Below are positions 30,061 to 38,842 of a DNA stretch of 64,000 nucleotides, piece after piece; the stretch's first letter is position 1, and each line of letters opens with the position of its first letter. Both the position numbers and the translations under genes were made by a program. The notes below the pieces were generated by a model. It was not told the origin of the DNA. It did no database searches and worked only from the letters and a program-made list of their open reading frames with translations. Source of the DNA: Asticcacaulis sp. YBE204 (lineage in GTDB: Bacteria; Pseudomonadota; Alphaproteobacteria; Caulobacterales; Caulobacteraceae); contig NZ_AWGF01000010.1 in NCBI RefSeq assembly GCF_000495855.1, forward strand, positions 62,001-126,000. The letters are read 5' to 3'.

Positions 30061-30669
30061 TCAGACGTGATTTATAGTTTCTGCTGCGGGCAACACCTCG
30101 TAGTGAATGGGTTTGAAGGCGTAATTATTCGATTGCAGCGCCGAACAGGCCGTAAGTGCCACGATAAGGTCCATATCGGCTTCGAACAGAATATGGTCGC
30201 CGGCCTTGCTCATAGGCGGATCGACCTTTAGTTCGCCTGTTTCCCCATTAACCTGCACGTTCATGAAAATATTGAAGGCGACCGGAATCTGATCCGGCTT
30301 TATGCCGTAGGGTTCGAGCGCGTGCGACAGATTGCCGAAGCAGCCGTGATGCGGATGTTCGTCGCCATAGATGATGCGGAAGGTATCCTTAGAGCACGGC
30401 GTCAGCAGGAAGTCGTGACGCCCGACCGTATCTTCGATAATGCGCAGCATTACATTGCTGCGGTTTGAATAGAGCGGATCGCCGACACTCAGAAACAGCT
30501 TGCTGGCATAGTCGAGCGTCCGGCCCGACGAAATGACTTCGTCGGTATCGGCGGCATTGAAGGCCAGCATGTCGGAGACCTGCTCGCCATTCGGGTCGAT
30601 GACCCTCAGACGTTCGCCTTTGTTGAGTTTGAACGCAGCGCCCGAACGGGCCGGTATCTCGGTAATCAT
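30061..30669 (-). CDS. DUF1989 / urea carboxylase-associated-type protein
   Basis: A 202-residue protein of the DUF1989 family, whose best-known members accompany urea carboxylase or guanidine carboxylase. Seen: IPARSGAAFKLNKGERLRVIDPNGEQVSDMLAF at the start, the DYASKLFLSVGDPLYSNRS stretch, then CSKDTFRIIYG, HPHHGCFGNL (a metal-site-like His/Cys cluster) and PVAFNIFMNV. The frame is open to 30714 but ATG 30669 starts the conserved region and overlaps the stop of the YcgG gene (ATGA), so I chose it. No urea carboxylase is present here, which makes the pairing with YcgG the informative context. Confidence 0.85.
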   Translation of the reverse strand: MITEIPARSGAAFKLNKGERLRVIDPNGEQVSDMLAFNAADTDEVISSGRTLDYASKLFLSVGDPLYSNRSNVMLRIIEDTVGRHDFLLTPCSKDTFRIIYGDEHPHHGCFGNLSHALEPYGIKPDQIPVAFNIFMNVQVNGETGELKVDPPMSKAGDHILFEADMDLIVALTACSALQSNNYAFKPIHYEVLPAAETINHV

Positions 30670-31349
30670 ATAGAGCCTTTTGAAGCATGTTGAGTGTGGA
30701 AGGGGCACTTCCATTCGCCGGAGACCTGACGGCCGCTGTACTGGATCGCTTCGGAGGACTCGCCGTGCTGAGTCAGCATCGGATTGACCGAGCCGTTCGA
30801 CCTCAGGTCCCGCGCAAGGATCGTCTGGCGGAACTTTTCATAGGTGCCGGAGGCGCGTAAATTTTCAAACTGGTTGTGCAGATTGAACACCAGTGCCGGG
30901 CGGCTAAACCGCCGACCGGGCCGCGACGCAGCAGGGTGTAGGCCGACGACGTAAAAGGCCTTGCCGCCGAGGCTCAGGCTGAAAGCCGCGTCTTCGGGGT
31001 CGCTGCTGACGCTCGAATCCCAATCGTGTTCAACCGCGTCAAGGTCATGGAAGGCCTGAAGGCGCTGCCACAGCTTTTCCTCGAACCACACCTCATCTGG
31101 TGTGCTAAGGTCATCGAAGATAATGGCGAACGATACGAACATCTTATCGCGGGGCGTCTGTGCCGCGAAGCGCTGCAAGGCTTGCACGATGGCCTTATCA
31201 TGACGCGGGCAGGCGATCGAACCGGCTTCCATCACTTCGATCTGGTCCTTTGCGGCGGCGGAGCGAGCCCCTACACAGGGAAAGGCGGAGTCGAGTACGA
31301 ACGCGTGCAGGGCCGCCTTTTGCGAAATGGATTTGCCGTCATCGAACAT
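30666..31349 (-). CDS. YqcI/YcgG-family heme-dependent N-hydroxylase-like protein
   Basis: A 227-residue member of the YqcI/YcgG family, of which characterised members (the pre-guanitoxin hydroxylase GntA, and homologues in diazeniumdiolate siderophore pathways) are heme enzymes that N-hydroxylate guanidino compounds. The diagnostic block is intact: FPCVGARSA near residue 23, VGLHPAASRPGRRF near 146, FNLHNQFENLR, INPML-like VNPMLTQHGESSEA and YSGRQVSGEWKCPF at the end. It overlaps the DUF1989 gene by 4 nt and is divergent from the ferritin-like gene. The substrate here is unknown; arginine or a derivative is a reasoned guess. Confidence 0.85.
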   Translation of the reverse strand: MFDDGKSISQKAALHAFVLDSAFPCVGARSAAAKDQIEVMEAGSIACPRHDKAIVQALQRFAAQTPRDKMFVSFAIIFDDLSTPDEVWFEEKLWQRLQAFHDLDAVEHDWDSSVSSDPEDAAFSLSLGGKAFYVVGLHPAASRPGRRFSRPALVFNLHNQFENLRASGTYEKFRQTILARDLRSNGSVNPMLTQHGESSEAIQYSGRQVSGEWKCPFHTQHASKGSI

Positions 31350-31519
31350 AGGTATTCTCTCATTGGAGAGGCAATCTACAAGGTGACCGATAAGCCCAAT
31401 ACAGGAGCAACAATGTCCGAAGGCAAGAAGGGGGTTAAGAAAAAAATAATAGTATCAATTATTTATTTTTATGAATGCATAAGGTGGATGATTGGCATAT
31501 ACGGCCTCAAGGGGGAGCT
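31350..31519. promoter_or_regulatory. Divergent control region of the YcgG and ferritin-like genes
   Basis: A 170-nt gap with a strikingly AT-rich core at about 31436-31480, far below the composition of the flanks. It must contain the promoters for both directions. I could not identify specific boxes or an operator. Confidence 0.35.
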
Positions 31520-32800
31520 ATGATGGACTTGCGCACCGAGCCCGATCTTACCGAGGCGGCCGTCGAAACCGAGCCTCCCATTCTCGTCGGCAATCGCGAG
31601 CAGCTATTCCATCTTCTGGCTGAAGCGTCAGAGATCGAGCATGCCTTGATGTGCAGCTATCTCTACGCCCTTTTTAGCCTGAAGCCTGCCGCCGATCCTT
31701 CATTCTCGCATGAAGAGTCCACTGCGGTTGCGCGCTGGCGCGAGACCATACGCAGCGTCGTCATCGAGGAGATGGGGCATCTGGTAATCGTCTCCAATCT
31801 GACGGCGGCATTGGGCGGGCGCCCGCATTTTAACCGGCCCAATTTTCCCGTAACCTCTGGTTATTTTCCGTCGGTCCTTTCTCTACGTCTGACGCCGTTT
31901 TCTCTGGAAACACTTGACCACTTCATCTTTCTGGAGCGGCCGCTAGGTGTCGAGGTGCCCGACGGCGAAGGCTTTGAGGTGCGCGACGCGCCGCCGCGCG
32001 AGCAGGTTTTCCACGGCTTGATGCCGGGGGCGCAGGACTACGCGACGGTCAGTCATCTGTACGAAGCCATCCGGGCCAACCTGATAGGCTTGGCGCGGCT
32101 GCTGGGCGAGGCCCATCTGTTCATTGGCGCGGCGGCCTCCCAGATGGGAGCCAATGTGATCAAGATGAAAGGCGTGCGGGAAATCTCGACGCTTGAGGAT
32201 GCGCTGAAAAGCATAGACATCATCGTCGAGCAGGGCGAGGGCGCCTCGGTCGCCTGTGATGACTGCCATTACAGCCGCTTCGTCGCCATCCGGGACGAAT
32301 TTTTAGAGCTTAGCGCCCGTAATGAAAAATTCCGACCGGCCTACCCGATGGTTTCAAACCCGGTGACCCGCCGACCGGAAGCCTCGGATGAGCGGGTCTA
32401 CATCTCGAATCCAGAAGCCGCCCAGGTGCTTGATTTCGGCAATGCCACTTATAATCTGCTCTTGCGGGCTCTGGTGCAGGCCTTTTGTCAGAACCGCAGC
32501 GATGCGACGCAGGAACGGTTCATGACTCTCGCCCTCGGCCTGATGCACGTCTTGTCCTCCGTGGCGCAGACCCTGGCGTCGATACCGGCAACGGAGGGGG
32601 GACGTCTGACAGCGGGCCTAACCTTCACAACGCTAAGAGGGTTGGAGCCTTTGGCGACCGGCGAAGTCGAGACAATCCTTATTCAGGAGCGGCTGCTGCT
32701 ACTTATTGCCGCCACACGTGATATCTGCCCCCGACACCCGGCCTTCGCTGCCGTGCTGACGCAAATTCAAAACGTTCTGGAAGGCTTTTGCCGCCGGTAG
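31520..32800 (+). CDS. Ferritin-like protein with iminophenyl-pyruvate dimer synthase-type domain
   Basis: A 426-residue protein whose N-terminal 230 residues form a ferritin-like helical domain of the kind found in VioB and RebD, the imine-dimer synthases of violacein and rebeccamycin pathways. Seen: EASEIEHALMCSYLYALFSL and VVIEEMGHLVIVSNL (E and ExxH metal ligands), RPHFNRPNFPVTSGYFP, and a later helix pair SHLYEAIRANLIGLARLLGEAHLF. The remaining half is helical without a known fold to me. VioB itself is far longer (about 1000 residues), so this is not that enzyme. A GGGGAG box precedes ATG 31520/31523. It is divergent from the YcgG-DUF1989 pair. Confidence 0.78.
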   Translation: MMDLRTEPDLTEAAVETEPPILVGNREQLFHLLAEASEIEHALMCSYLYALFSLKPAADPSFSHEESTAVARWRETIRSVVIEEMGHLVIVSNLTAALGGRPHFNRPNFPVTSGYFPSVLSLRLTPFSLETLDHFIFLERPLGVEVPDGEGFEVRDAPPREQVFHGLMPGAQDYATVSHLYEAIRANLIGLARLLGEAHLFIGAAASQMGANVIKMKGVREISTLEDALKSIDIIVEQGEGASVACDDCHYSRFVAIRDEFLELSARNEKFRPAYPMVSNPVTRRPEASDERVYISNPEAAQVLDFGNATYNLLLRALVQAFCQNRSDATQERFMTLALGLMHVLSSVAQTLASIPATEGGRLTAGLTFTTLRGLEPLATGEVETILIQERLLLLIAATRDICPRHPAFAAVLTQIQNVLEGFCRR

Positions 32801-32888
32801 GAATGGCTGTCTAACAGCGGTCTTGCGCCGACGACATAGCGCGCCAGTGTCCGTCTCTTTTTTTCGAAGAGATATCTTAATGTGGAGC

Positions 32889-34868
32889 TTACTCAATGGG
32901 TAGTTTAAGCGCCTGTAGGATTTCCGGACGCAGGGTTTGGCGCACAGCAAAATAGTCGGCCCAGGGGTCGGATGTCTGTGCCTTCAGACGCCTGAAAATC
33001 GTTTGAAGATTGAAGGCTGACGGCTTGAGACTGACCTTCAGTTCGCTCCAGTTCAAAGGCGTTGAGACGCCGGCGCCGGACCGCGCCCGAACGGTGAAGG
33101 CGGCGGCGGCCGTAGAGGTCAGGTCATTGCGCAGATAGTCGATGAAGATCCGCCCCTTGCGCTTCGCCTTGCTCATATTGGCGATGAAGCGATCCGGGCT
33201 GTCATGGGCCATCGATTCCGCCACCGCTTTCGTAAAGCCCTTGATGGCGGGCCAGCCGAATTTCGGCACAATGGGAACGACCACGTGCAAGCCCTTGCCG
33301 CCGGTTGTCTTCAGGAAACTGATCAGACCGAATTCATTCATGCGGTCGCGCACCTCGGCAGCACCCTCGATGACACTGGACCATGGCGCTTCGGGATCAG
33401 GATCGAGGTCGAATATCATTCTATCCGGGAGGAGGGGCGTGTCGGCCTGACACCCCCAGGGATGGAACTCGATGCCGCCCCACTGCACGAGCGATAGCAG
33501 GCCGCGCGCGTCTTCGATCTTCATGTAATCTTCGGTGCGGTTCTTGATCGGGATTTTCACGTCGGAAACATTGGGCACGCCACCGTGCTCAGGCAGATGG
33601 CGCTGAAAGAATTGCTGCCCGTCGACATTGTCCGGGACGCGCAGAAGGGAGAGCGGGCGGTTGGCGACGTGCGGCAGGATGCGCTCGGCGATCTGCTCGT
33701 AGTAGCGGACCAGTTCTAGCTTGGTGACGCCAAGGTCCGGGAACACAATGCGATCGGGGTGGGAGATGCTCACGCCACCGACATCGACGCGGCCCGCCTT
33801 GCCCGGTTTTAGCGGTGCGGCAGGATGGCGCCGTTTAGGCTTTTCCGCTGCAACTTCGACCTCGGCTTGGGCGGCTTTTGCCGCTATCTCGACCGGTAGG
33901 GCCTTGTCGCGTCCAATGGTCGTGGCCGCCTTATCTTCGCGCAGGCCCTGGAACGAGGGATGGCGCAGTCGGCCCTCCGGCGTCCATTCAGTGAACTCGA
34001 CCTCGCAGACCATGGACGGTTGGACCCAAGTGCCCGGTCCAACATCTGGCGGCAGCTTTTTAAAGGGTTTTGGTACTGCCTTCAACTTATCGAGCTTCTT
34101 GCGGATGTCGAAAAGCGTGTCCTGATTGAAGCCTGTGCCGACCTTGCCGGCGAATTGCAGCTCGCCGTCCTCATAATAGCCCAGGAGGAGCGAGCGAAAT
34201 CCGCGTCCGGCGTGGTCCGACTCGGTGAAGCCAACGATGACGAATTCCTGGCGCTTATGGCATTTCACCTTAAGCCAGGCCTTGCTGCGCCGACCCGTAT
34301 AGATCGAGTCTCCGCGCTTGGAGACGATCCCCTCCATGTCTAGGCTGCACAGGTGCGGGAGGAAGTTCGCTTTTTCGGCAAAGTGTTCACTGTAGATGAT
34401 ATGGTTTTCGAATTCGGCGGTCGCCAGCAAGGTTTCCAGTCGGCGCTTGCGCTCGACGAGCGGCTGCCGTGTCAGATCCTCATCATCGAGGACCAGAAGG
34501 TCGAACAGATAATATTGGAGGTCTTCGCTGCGCCCGGCGCCCAGCTCGGCCTTGAGTTTGGAAAAGCTGGAGGCGCCGTGCGCATTGAGCGCGACAATCT
34601 CGCCGTCGAGGATGGCGTTGCGCACCTTCAACGCCTTCAGGCGTCGGGCGATCTCGGCGTACTTTGTTGTCCAGTCGAGACCCGAACGCGAATACATTGT
34701 GACGGCGCCGTCGTCGATCACCGTCAGAGTACGATAGCCATCGAACTTCACTTCGTGCACCCAGCCGGGTCCGGCGGGCACCGCATCGGCAAGCGTGGCC
34801 AGTTCCAAATCTCTGAATGCCAGCTTAGCGACAGGCTTGCTTTTGCGCCGATAGCCCTGATCGTCCAT
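32889..34868 (-). CDS. ligD: ATP-dependent DNA ligase D (ligase plus polymerase, no phosphoesterase)
   Basis: Works with Ku in non-homologous end joining. At 659 residues it is shorter than typical three-domain LigD. Present: the ligase domain with the nucleotidyl lysine in EVKFDGYR (about residue 41), LDGEIVAL, DMEGIVSKR and WLKVKC, then OB-fold, a basic linker (about 325-355, KPKRRHPAAPLKPGK), and the primase/polymerase domain with catalytic FDLDPDP and TTGGKGLHVVVP. Missing: the N-terminal 3'-phosphoesterase. It follows ku with a 2-nt gap when ATG 34868 is used (a GTG at 34871 would overlap the ku stop), so the pair is an operon. The missing activity may be supplied by another protein. Confidence 0.94.
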   Translation of the reverse strand: MDDQGYRRKSKPVAKLAFRDLELATLADAVPAGPGWVHEVKFDGYRTLTVIDDGAVTMYSRSGLDWTTKYAEIARRLKALKVRNAILDGEIVALNAHGASSFSKLKAELGAGRSEDLQYYLFDLLVLDDEDLTRQPLVERKRRLETLLATAEFENHIIYSEHFAEKANFLPHLCSLDMEGIVSKRGDSIYTGRRSKAWLKVKCHKRQEFVIVGFTESDHAGRGFRSLLLGYYEDGELQFAGKVGTGFNQDTLFDIRKKLDKLKAVPKPFKKLPPDVGPGTWVQPSMVCEVEFTEWTPEGRLRHPSFQGLREDKAATTIGRDKALPVEIAAKAAQAEVEVAAEKPKRRHPAAPLKPGKAGRVDVGGVSISHPDRIVFPDLGVTKLELVRYYEQIAERILPHVANRPLSLLRVPDNVDGQQFFQRHLPEHGGVPNVSDVKIPIKNRTEDYMKIEDARGLLSLVQWGGIEFHPWGCQADTPLLPDRMIFDLDPDPEAPWSSVIEGAAEVRDRMNEFGLISFLKTTGGKGLHVVVPIVPKFGWPAIKGFTKAVAESMAHDSPDRFIANMSKAKRKGRIFIDYLRNDLTSTAAAAFTVRARSGAGVSTPLNWSELKVSLKPSAFNLQTIFRRLKAQTSDPWADYFAVRQTLRPEILQALKLPIE

Positions 34869-34870
34869 CA

Positions 34871-35737
34871 CTACCCGACCTTTCTGGAGGTGGGCTTAGT
34901 CGCAGGCTTGGCCTTAGCTTTGGGTGCGGCCTTCGCAGGCGTCTTGCCGTCATCGTCGTTGGCCGCACCTGTATCCTTGAGGCTGGCGCGAAGCGCGTCC
35001 ATGAGGTTGACGACCTTAGCCGCCGGGCGCTCTTCCTGTTTGACGGGCTCGCGATTTTCGATGCGCGCCTCGACCAGTTCTTTCAGCGCGTCGGTATAGC
35101 GATCGTGGAATTCACTGGGCTCGAAGTCGCCGACCTTGCGCTTAATGAGTTGCTTGGCCAGATCCTTCTCGTCGGTATCCGCCTTCACATCCTTGATGTC
35201 GCCGAATACGTAGCCGCTTTTTTTGATTTCGTCGGCGTAGTGCAGGGTTTCTAACAACAGCCCTGGGCCGCACGGCTTGATCGCGCAGAGGCGTTCACTG
35301 CCGGCAATGACGATCTGGCCCAGCCCCATGACCTTCATCTCGCGCATCGAGTCACGGATAACCGTGAAGGTGGCGAGGTCGGCCTTTTTGGACGGCGCCA
35401 GATAATAGGGGGTGTCGAAATAGATGGCGTCGACCGCGTCGTAGGGCACGAACCGGACCAGCTCCATGGCTTTCGAAGACGGGATCTTCAGATCCTTGAT
35501 TTCATCGGGTTCGAACAGGACATACTCGTCCTTGTCGACCTCGTAGCCTTTGACGATATCGGCACGATCGATTTCGATCTCGCCGGCGACCAGCTTCTGC
35601 CTAACGCGTTGGCCGGTCGGGCGATAGATCTGGTGAAAGGCGATCTTTCCCCTCGAATCGATCGCCGTGAACATGTCCACCGACAGGGAGACGAGCGACA
35701 CGCGGATCGTGCCGCTCCAGTAGGGGCGTATTGCCAT
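34871..35737 (-). CDS. ku: Ku protein for non-homologous end joining
   Basis: Homodimeric DNA-end-binding protein that recruits LigD. The 288-residue sequence begins MAIRPYWSGTIRVSLVSLSVDM, the classic bacterial Ku start, and contains LVAGEIEIDRADIVKGYEVDKDEYVLFEPDEI and IRDSMREMKVMGLGQIVIAGSERLCAIKPCGPGLLL in the core ring. The last 40 residues form a Lys/Ala-rich tail (KAAPKAKAKPATKPTSRKVG) as in many bacterial Ku proteins, thought to aid DNA binding. ATG 35737 has a GAGG box 8 nt upstream and is preferred over the upstream in-frame start at 35773. Confidence 0.95.
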   Translation of the reverse strand: MAIRPYWSGTIRVSLVSLSVDMFTAIDSRGKIAFHQIYRPTGQRVRQKLVAGEIEIDRADIVKGYEVDKDEYVLFEPDEIKDLKIPSSKAMELVRFVPYDAVDAIYFDTPYYLAPSKKADLATFTVIRDSMREMKVMGLGQIVIAGSERLCAIKPCGPGLLLETLHYADEIKKSGYVFGDIKDVKADTDEKDLAKQLIKRKVGDFEPSEFHDRYTDALKELVEARIENREPVKQEERPAAKVVNLMDALRASLKDTGAANDDDGKTPAKAAPKAKAKPATKPTSRKVG

Positions 35738-35878
35738 TTTAGCCTCGCATTTTTCGAGGTAGATGTGACTCACAGGGCTATCGCATCCGAGGTAAGTTTT
35801 CAGTGCGATTGCAAACCTACTTTTCTCATTGCCCCTTTATCGAATCACTCGGCACGCTGGTGACATGGGAGGTGGTTC

Positions 35879-36187
35879 ATGCACATTGTCGAAATCTTTC
35901 TGCCGTTGACCGATAACGAGGGGCATCCGCTTGCCGACGCGCTGTTTGCCAGCGAGCGCATGGTGCTAATGGACAAGTTCGGGGGTCTGACGGTCTATGC
36001 CCGTGCCCCGGCCAAAGGCCTGTGGGCACAGGGCGCGGCGGTCGTGGCCGACGAGATCGTCATCTTCGAAGTTATGGTCAAGGGCTTCGATGCCGCCTGG
36101 TGGCGCCAGCACAAAATCCACCTGGAAGAAGCCTTCCGGCAGACCTCTGTCCTCATCAGGGCCCAGCCCGTCACGATCGTCGATTAG
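35879..36187 (+). CDS. Hypothetical protein (102 aa) next to ku
   Basis: A 102-residue soluble protein without signal peptide, predicted mixed alpha/beta. Seen: SERMVLMDKFGGLTVYARAPAKGLW and MVKGFDAAWWRQHKIHLEEAF. I have no named family. It is divergent from ku and 54 nt upstream of xthA on the same strand, with a GGAGGTGG ribosome-binding site, so it is translated and probably cotranscribed with xthA. A link to DNA repair is guilt by association. Confidence 0.6.
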   Translation: MHIVEIFLPLTDNEGHPLADALFASERMVLMDKFGGLTVYARAPAKGLWAQGAAVVADEIVIFEVMVKGFDAAWWRQHKIHLEEAFRQTSVLIRAQPVTIVD

Positions 36188-36241
36188 CCCATATGAGCAA
36201 ATCGCATATCGTGTTTATGCAGCTCACGGCAAACTGAACGC

Positions 36242-37015
36242 ATGAAGATTGCCACCTACAACGTCAACGGGGTCAATGGCCGCCTGTCAATTCTGTTGCG
36301 CTGGCTGGAGGAGCGACAGCCGGATGTGGTCTGCCTTCAGGAACTGAAAAGCCCCGATGAGAAGTTCCCGCGCAAGGCCATAGAGGCGGCGGGCTATGGC
36401 GTTGTCTATCAGGGTCAATCGCGCTGGAACGGCGTGGCCATCCTGGCGCGGGATGCCGATCCGATCGAGACCCGGCGTGGCTTGCCGGGATACGACCACG
36501 ACCGGGAAAGCCGATATATCGAGGCGGCGGTCAACGGCCATCTGATCGCGTGTCTCTATGTCCCCAATGGCAATCCCTATCCGGGTCCGAAATTCGAGAA
36601 CAAACTGCGCTGGTATCAGCGCCTTCAAGACCATGCCGCCGAATTGCTTGCCAGCGGTGCGCCCGTCATCCTCGCGGGCGATTTCAACGTCATGCCGACC
36701 GATCTCGACGTCTATGCACCCGAGCGTTGGCAGAATGACGCCCTGTTTCGGGTGGAGGTGCGGGACGCCTATGCCAGGCTTATCGCGCAGGGCTGGACCG
36801 ATGCCGTCAGGCATTTGCATCCGAATGAACGCATCTACACCTTTTGGGACTATCTCAGACATAGGTGGGAGCGCGACGCAGGTCTGCGGATCGACCATTT
36901 CCTCCTGAGCCCGGATGTCGCCCAGCGCCTTAAAAAGGCGGAGGTCGATCGGCACGTGAGAGGATGGGAGAAGACCAGTGACCACGCCCCCGTGTGGATT
37001 GAAATCAAACCGTAG
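36242..37015 (+). CDS. xthA: Exodeoxyribonuclease III / AP endonuclease
   Basis: A 257-residue Mg-dependent exonuclease III-family enzyme that incises abasic sites and trims 3' ends. Family motifs are all present: MKIATYNVNGVNGR at the start, CLQELKSPDEKFP (catalytic Glu), RNGV-like SRWNGVAIL, AGDFNVMPTDLDVY (Asp/Asn), WDYLRHRWERDAGLRIDHFL and the C-terminal SDHAPVWIEI with Asp-His. Its position beside ku-ligD suggests a role in processing ends, which could offset the missing LigD phosphoesterase. Confidence 0.94.
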   Translation: MKIATYNVNGVNGRLSILLRWLEERQPDVVCLQELKSPDEKFPRKAIEAAGYGVVYQGQSRWNGVAILARDADPIETRRGLPGYDHDRESRYIEAAVNGHLIACLYVPNGNPYPGPKFENKLRWYQRLQDHAAELLASGAPVILAGDFNVMPTDLDVYAPERWQNDALFRVEVRDAYARLIAQGWTDAVRHLHPNERIYTFWDYLRHRWERDAGLRIDHFLLSPDVAQRLKKAEVDRHVRGWEKTSDHAPVWIEIKP

Positions 37016-37017
37016 GT

Positions 37018-37485
37018 TCAGGGCTCTGCTTTATCGGAGGGCTGATGCGTGGCCGCAAATTGACGGACAATAGTCCTCAGCGCTTCAAGATCGATCTTCC
37101 CCAAGGCTGTAAGCGTGTCGCACCATAGGATCTGGCGCTGTCCAAACTCCGGCCATAGCGTCAGGGTGCCTGTTACCTTCAAAGGATAGACCTCAACGCC
37201 GGGCACAAAGCGCTCGGTTATCTGGCCCTGATCTTTCACGTAAGCAAACCGGCCAATCGGCGCGTCGCCAATGTCCCCCTGGACGCCGGCCTCTTCGAAA
37301 GCTTCGCGCGCAGCCGTCTCCGCCGACGTCATGCCCGCGATCGGCTTTCCTTTTGGGATAATCCATTGCCCGCTGCCGCGTGAAGTGATCAGCAGAAACT
37401 CCAGATTGCCATCGGCGGTCAAGCGGTATGGCAGAGCCGCGTACTGGTTGGCTGGCGGAGTAATCTGTTCTACCTTTTCCGCCAA
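37018..37485 (-). CDS. NUDIX hydrolase
   Basis: A NUDIX phosphohydrolase of about 155 residues. The Nudix box is read as G-MTSAETAAREAFEEAGV, with the metal-binding R-E-x-x-E-E; it is preceded by WIIPKGKPIAG. No ATG start exists in the frame; I prefer TTG 37485 because it follows a GAGGGTGG box by 5-6 nt, while the TTG at 37548 has none. Substrates of this group are nucleoside or dinucleoside polyphosphates; the exact one is unknown. It converges with xthA with a 2-nt gap. Confidence 0.82.
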   Translation of the reverse strand: MAEKVEQITPPANQYAALPYRLTADGNLEFLLITSRGSGQWIIPKGKPIAGMTSAETAAREAFEEAGVQGDIGDAPIGRFAYVKDQGQITERFVPGVEVYPLKVTGTLTLWPEFGQRQILWCDTLTALGKIDLEALRTIVRQFAATHQPSDKAEP

Positions 37486-37793
37486 AAAACCACCCTCTAA
37501 AATATCCGTGTACGGGCTATTTCTATGCCGAGTTTCGTAAGGGCACAATAGGTCGCCTTGCCGCGACGATAGGTGGCTGCGCTACCACCTGCGGTATATA
37601 GGGTGCGACATGTCCGATACGAAGCGGCGCAAAATGCTGGATGAACGCAGAGAGTGGAAAGCGCAGCTTGAGGGCTGGAAACAATCTTAACGCGGTCGGC
37701 CCAGTTGACGGCATAACATCTGGAAGGATAAGCCGTTGAAATAATAGCCTTGAAGATTACATTACTCGCACGCTTTCCGCCTACGTGTACGCC

Positions 37794-38379
37794 ATGCCCC
37801 GACCTTTTCCAGACCTCAGTCCTGACACGGTGCATCTGTGTGTAGATATGCAGCGGGTCTTCGCCGAGGATACGCCCTGGCGGACGCCATGGATGCCAAA
37901 GGTGGTGCCCACCGTGCGCCGGCTGATTGCCGCTAAACCTGACCTTTATCCCGGCGCAGTCTCCCGACGCCGCGCCGGGCGCCTGGCGCGACTATTACTG
38001 TAAATGGAAATCCTTGACGCTGGACCACATAGATCCGGGACTTCTCGACCTAATACCAGAGCTGCGCGCGGTGAGCCCAAAGGCCCCGGTGTTTGATAAG
38101 GTGACCTACAGCCCTTGGGCGGACGGTAAACTGCATGATTTTTTAAAGGGTTGCTCAATCGATACGGTCATCGTGTCCGGGGCGGAAACGGAAGTCTGCG
38201 TCGCGGCCACCGTGCTTGGAGCTGTCGATCTCGGCTATCGGGTCGTGGTCGTGACCGACGGCATTTGCAGTTCCTCCGACGAGACCCATGACGCTATGGT
38301 GGATATCTATCACCAGCGCTTTAGCGTCCACGTGTCCGCCGCGACTGCCGATACGATCCTCAAGCACTGGAAGACGTAG
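37794..38379 (+). pseudogene. Isochorismatase-family cysteine hydrolase, frameshifted
   Basis: The N-terminal part (37794 to about 37940, MPRPFPDLSPDTVHLCVDMQR...RRLIAAKP) is in one frame and the rest (about 37945-38379, FIPAQSPDAAPGAWRDYY...ISVHV-like end) in the next. The acidic catalytic residue (DMQR), the lysine region (KVTYSPW) and the cysteine (GAETEVCVAATVLGA) are all recognisable. Between AAKP and FIPAQ only four bases remain where relatives have about seven codons, so a deletion of about 17 nt best explains the shift. The gene is probably inactive unless this is a sequencing error. Confidence 0.72.
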
Positions 38380-38635
38380 ATGGGCTATAATTCCGAAGAG
38401 ATGATGATGATGCGTAAGCAGGAGCGCGAATGTGCGCATCTCGACGTGTGCGATGTCGCGTCGCGCGTCCGGCGCATAAAGCACCTATGGGGTGAAAGCC
38501 CATGGGGCAGCCGATATCGATGACGTCCACTACGTCCGCGCTATCGTTCGGGCCCCTTAAGCCGACATCGCTACGGTGCTGCGGGCCAAACAGAGCTGTC
38601 GATTGGTGATCAGGGCCGAACCCGCTTGCTTAGCG
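38380..38635. other. Gene-poor stretch beside the integrase region
   Basis: No supportable gene. A short frame of about 40 codons starts in a run of ATG codons near 38402 but has no recognisable product. Together with the weak ORFs to 39126 this forms about 700 nt of likely degenerate element DNA. Confidence 0.35.
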
Positions 38636-38842
38636 CTATGGATTTGCTGGTTGAAGCGAATTAACGATCAAGTTGGGCCCGACGCCCCACCCGTTGTTGT
38701 AAGGCTTAATGTCCGTGTACACGACTTTCGTTGTTTCGATATTCTGACCTGCCGACCATGCGGAACCAGCCATTCTTAGTAAAAGCGTGGTAACCGCACC
38801 AAGAACGTCGTTCCGTTTCAAACTGGACGTGGCACTAATCAT
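38636..38842 (-). CDS. Possible small secreted protein near the integrase
   Basis: A 68-codon ORF whose ATG overlaps the stop of the ORF upstream (ATGA). The N-terminus looks like a signal peptide: basic SLKRND, hydrophobic VLGAVTTLLLRMAGSA, then a possible cleavage near SAWSAGQ. The mature part would be about 40 residues. No homologue known. Weak support. Confidence 0.3.
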   Translation of the reverse strand: MISATSSLKRNDVLGAVTTLLLRMAGSAWSAGQNIETTKVVYTDIKPYNNGWGVGPNLIVNSLQPANP

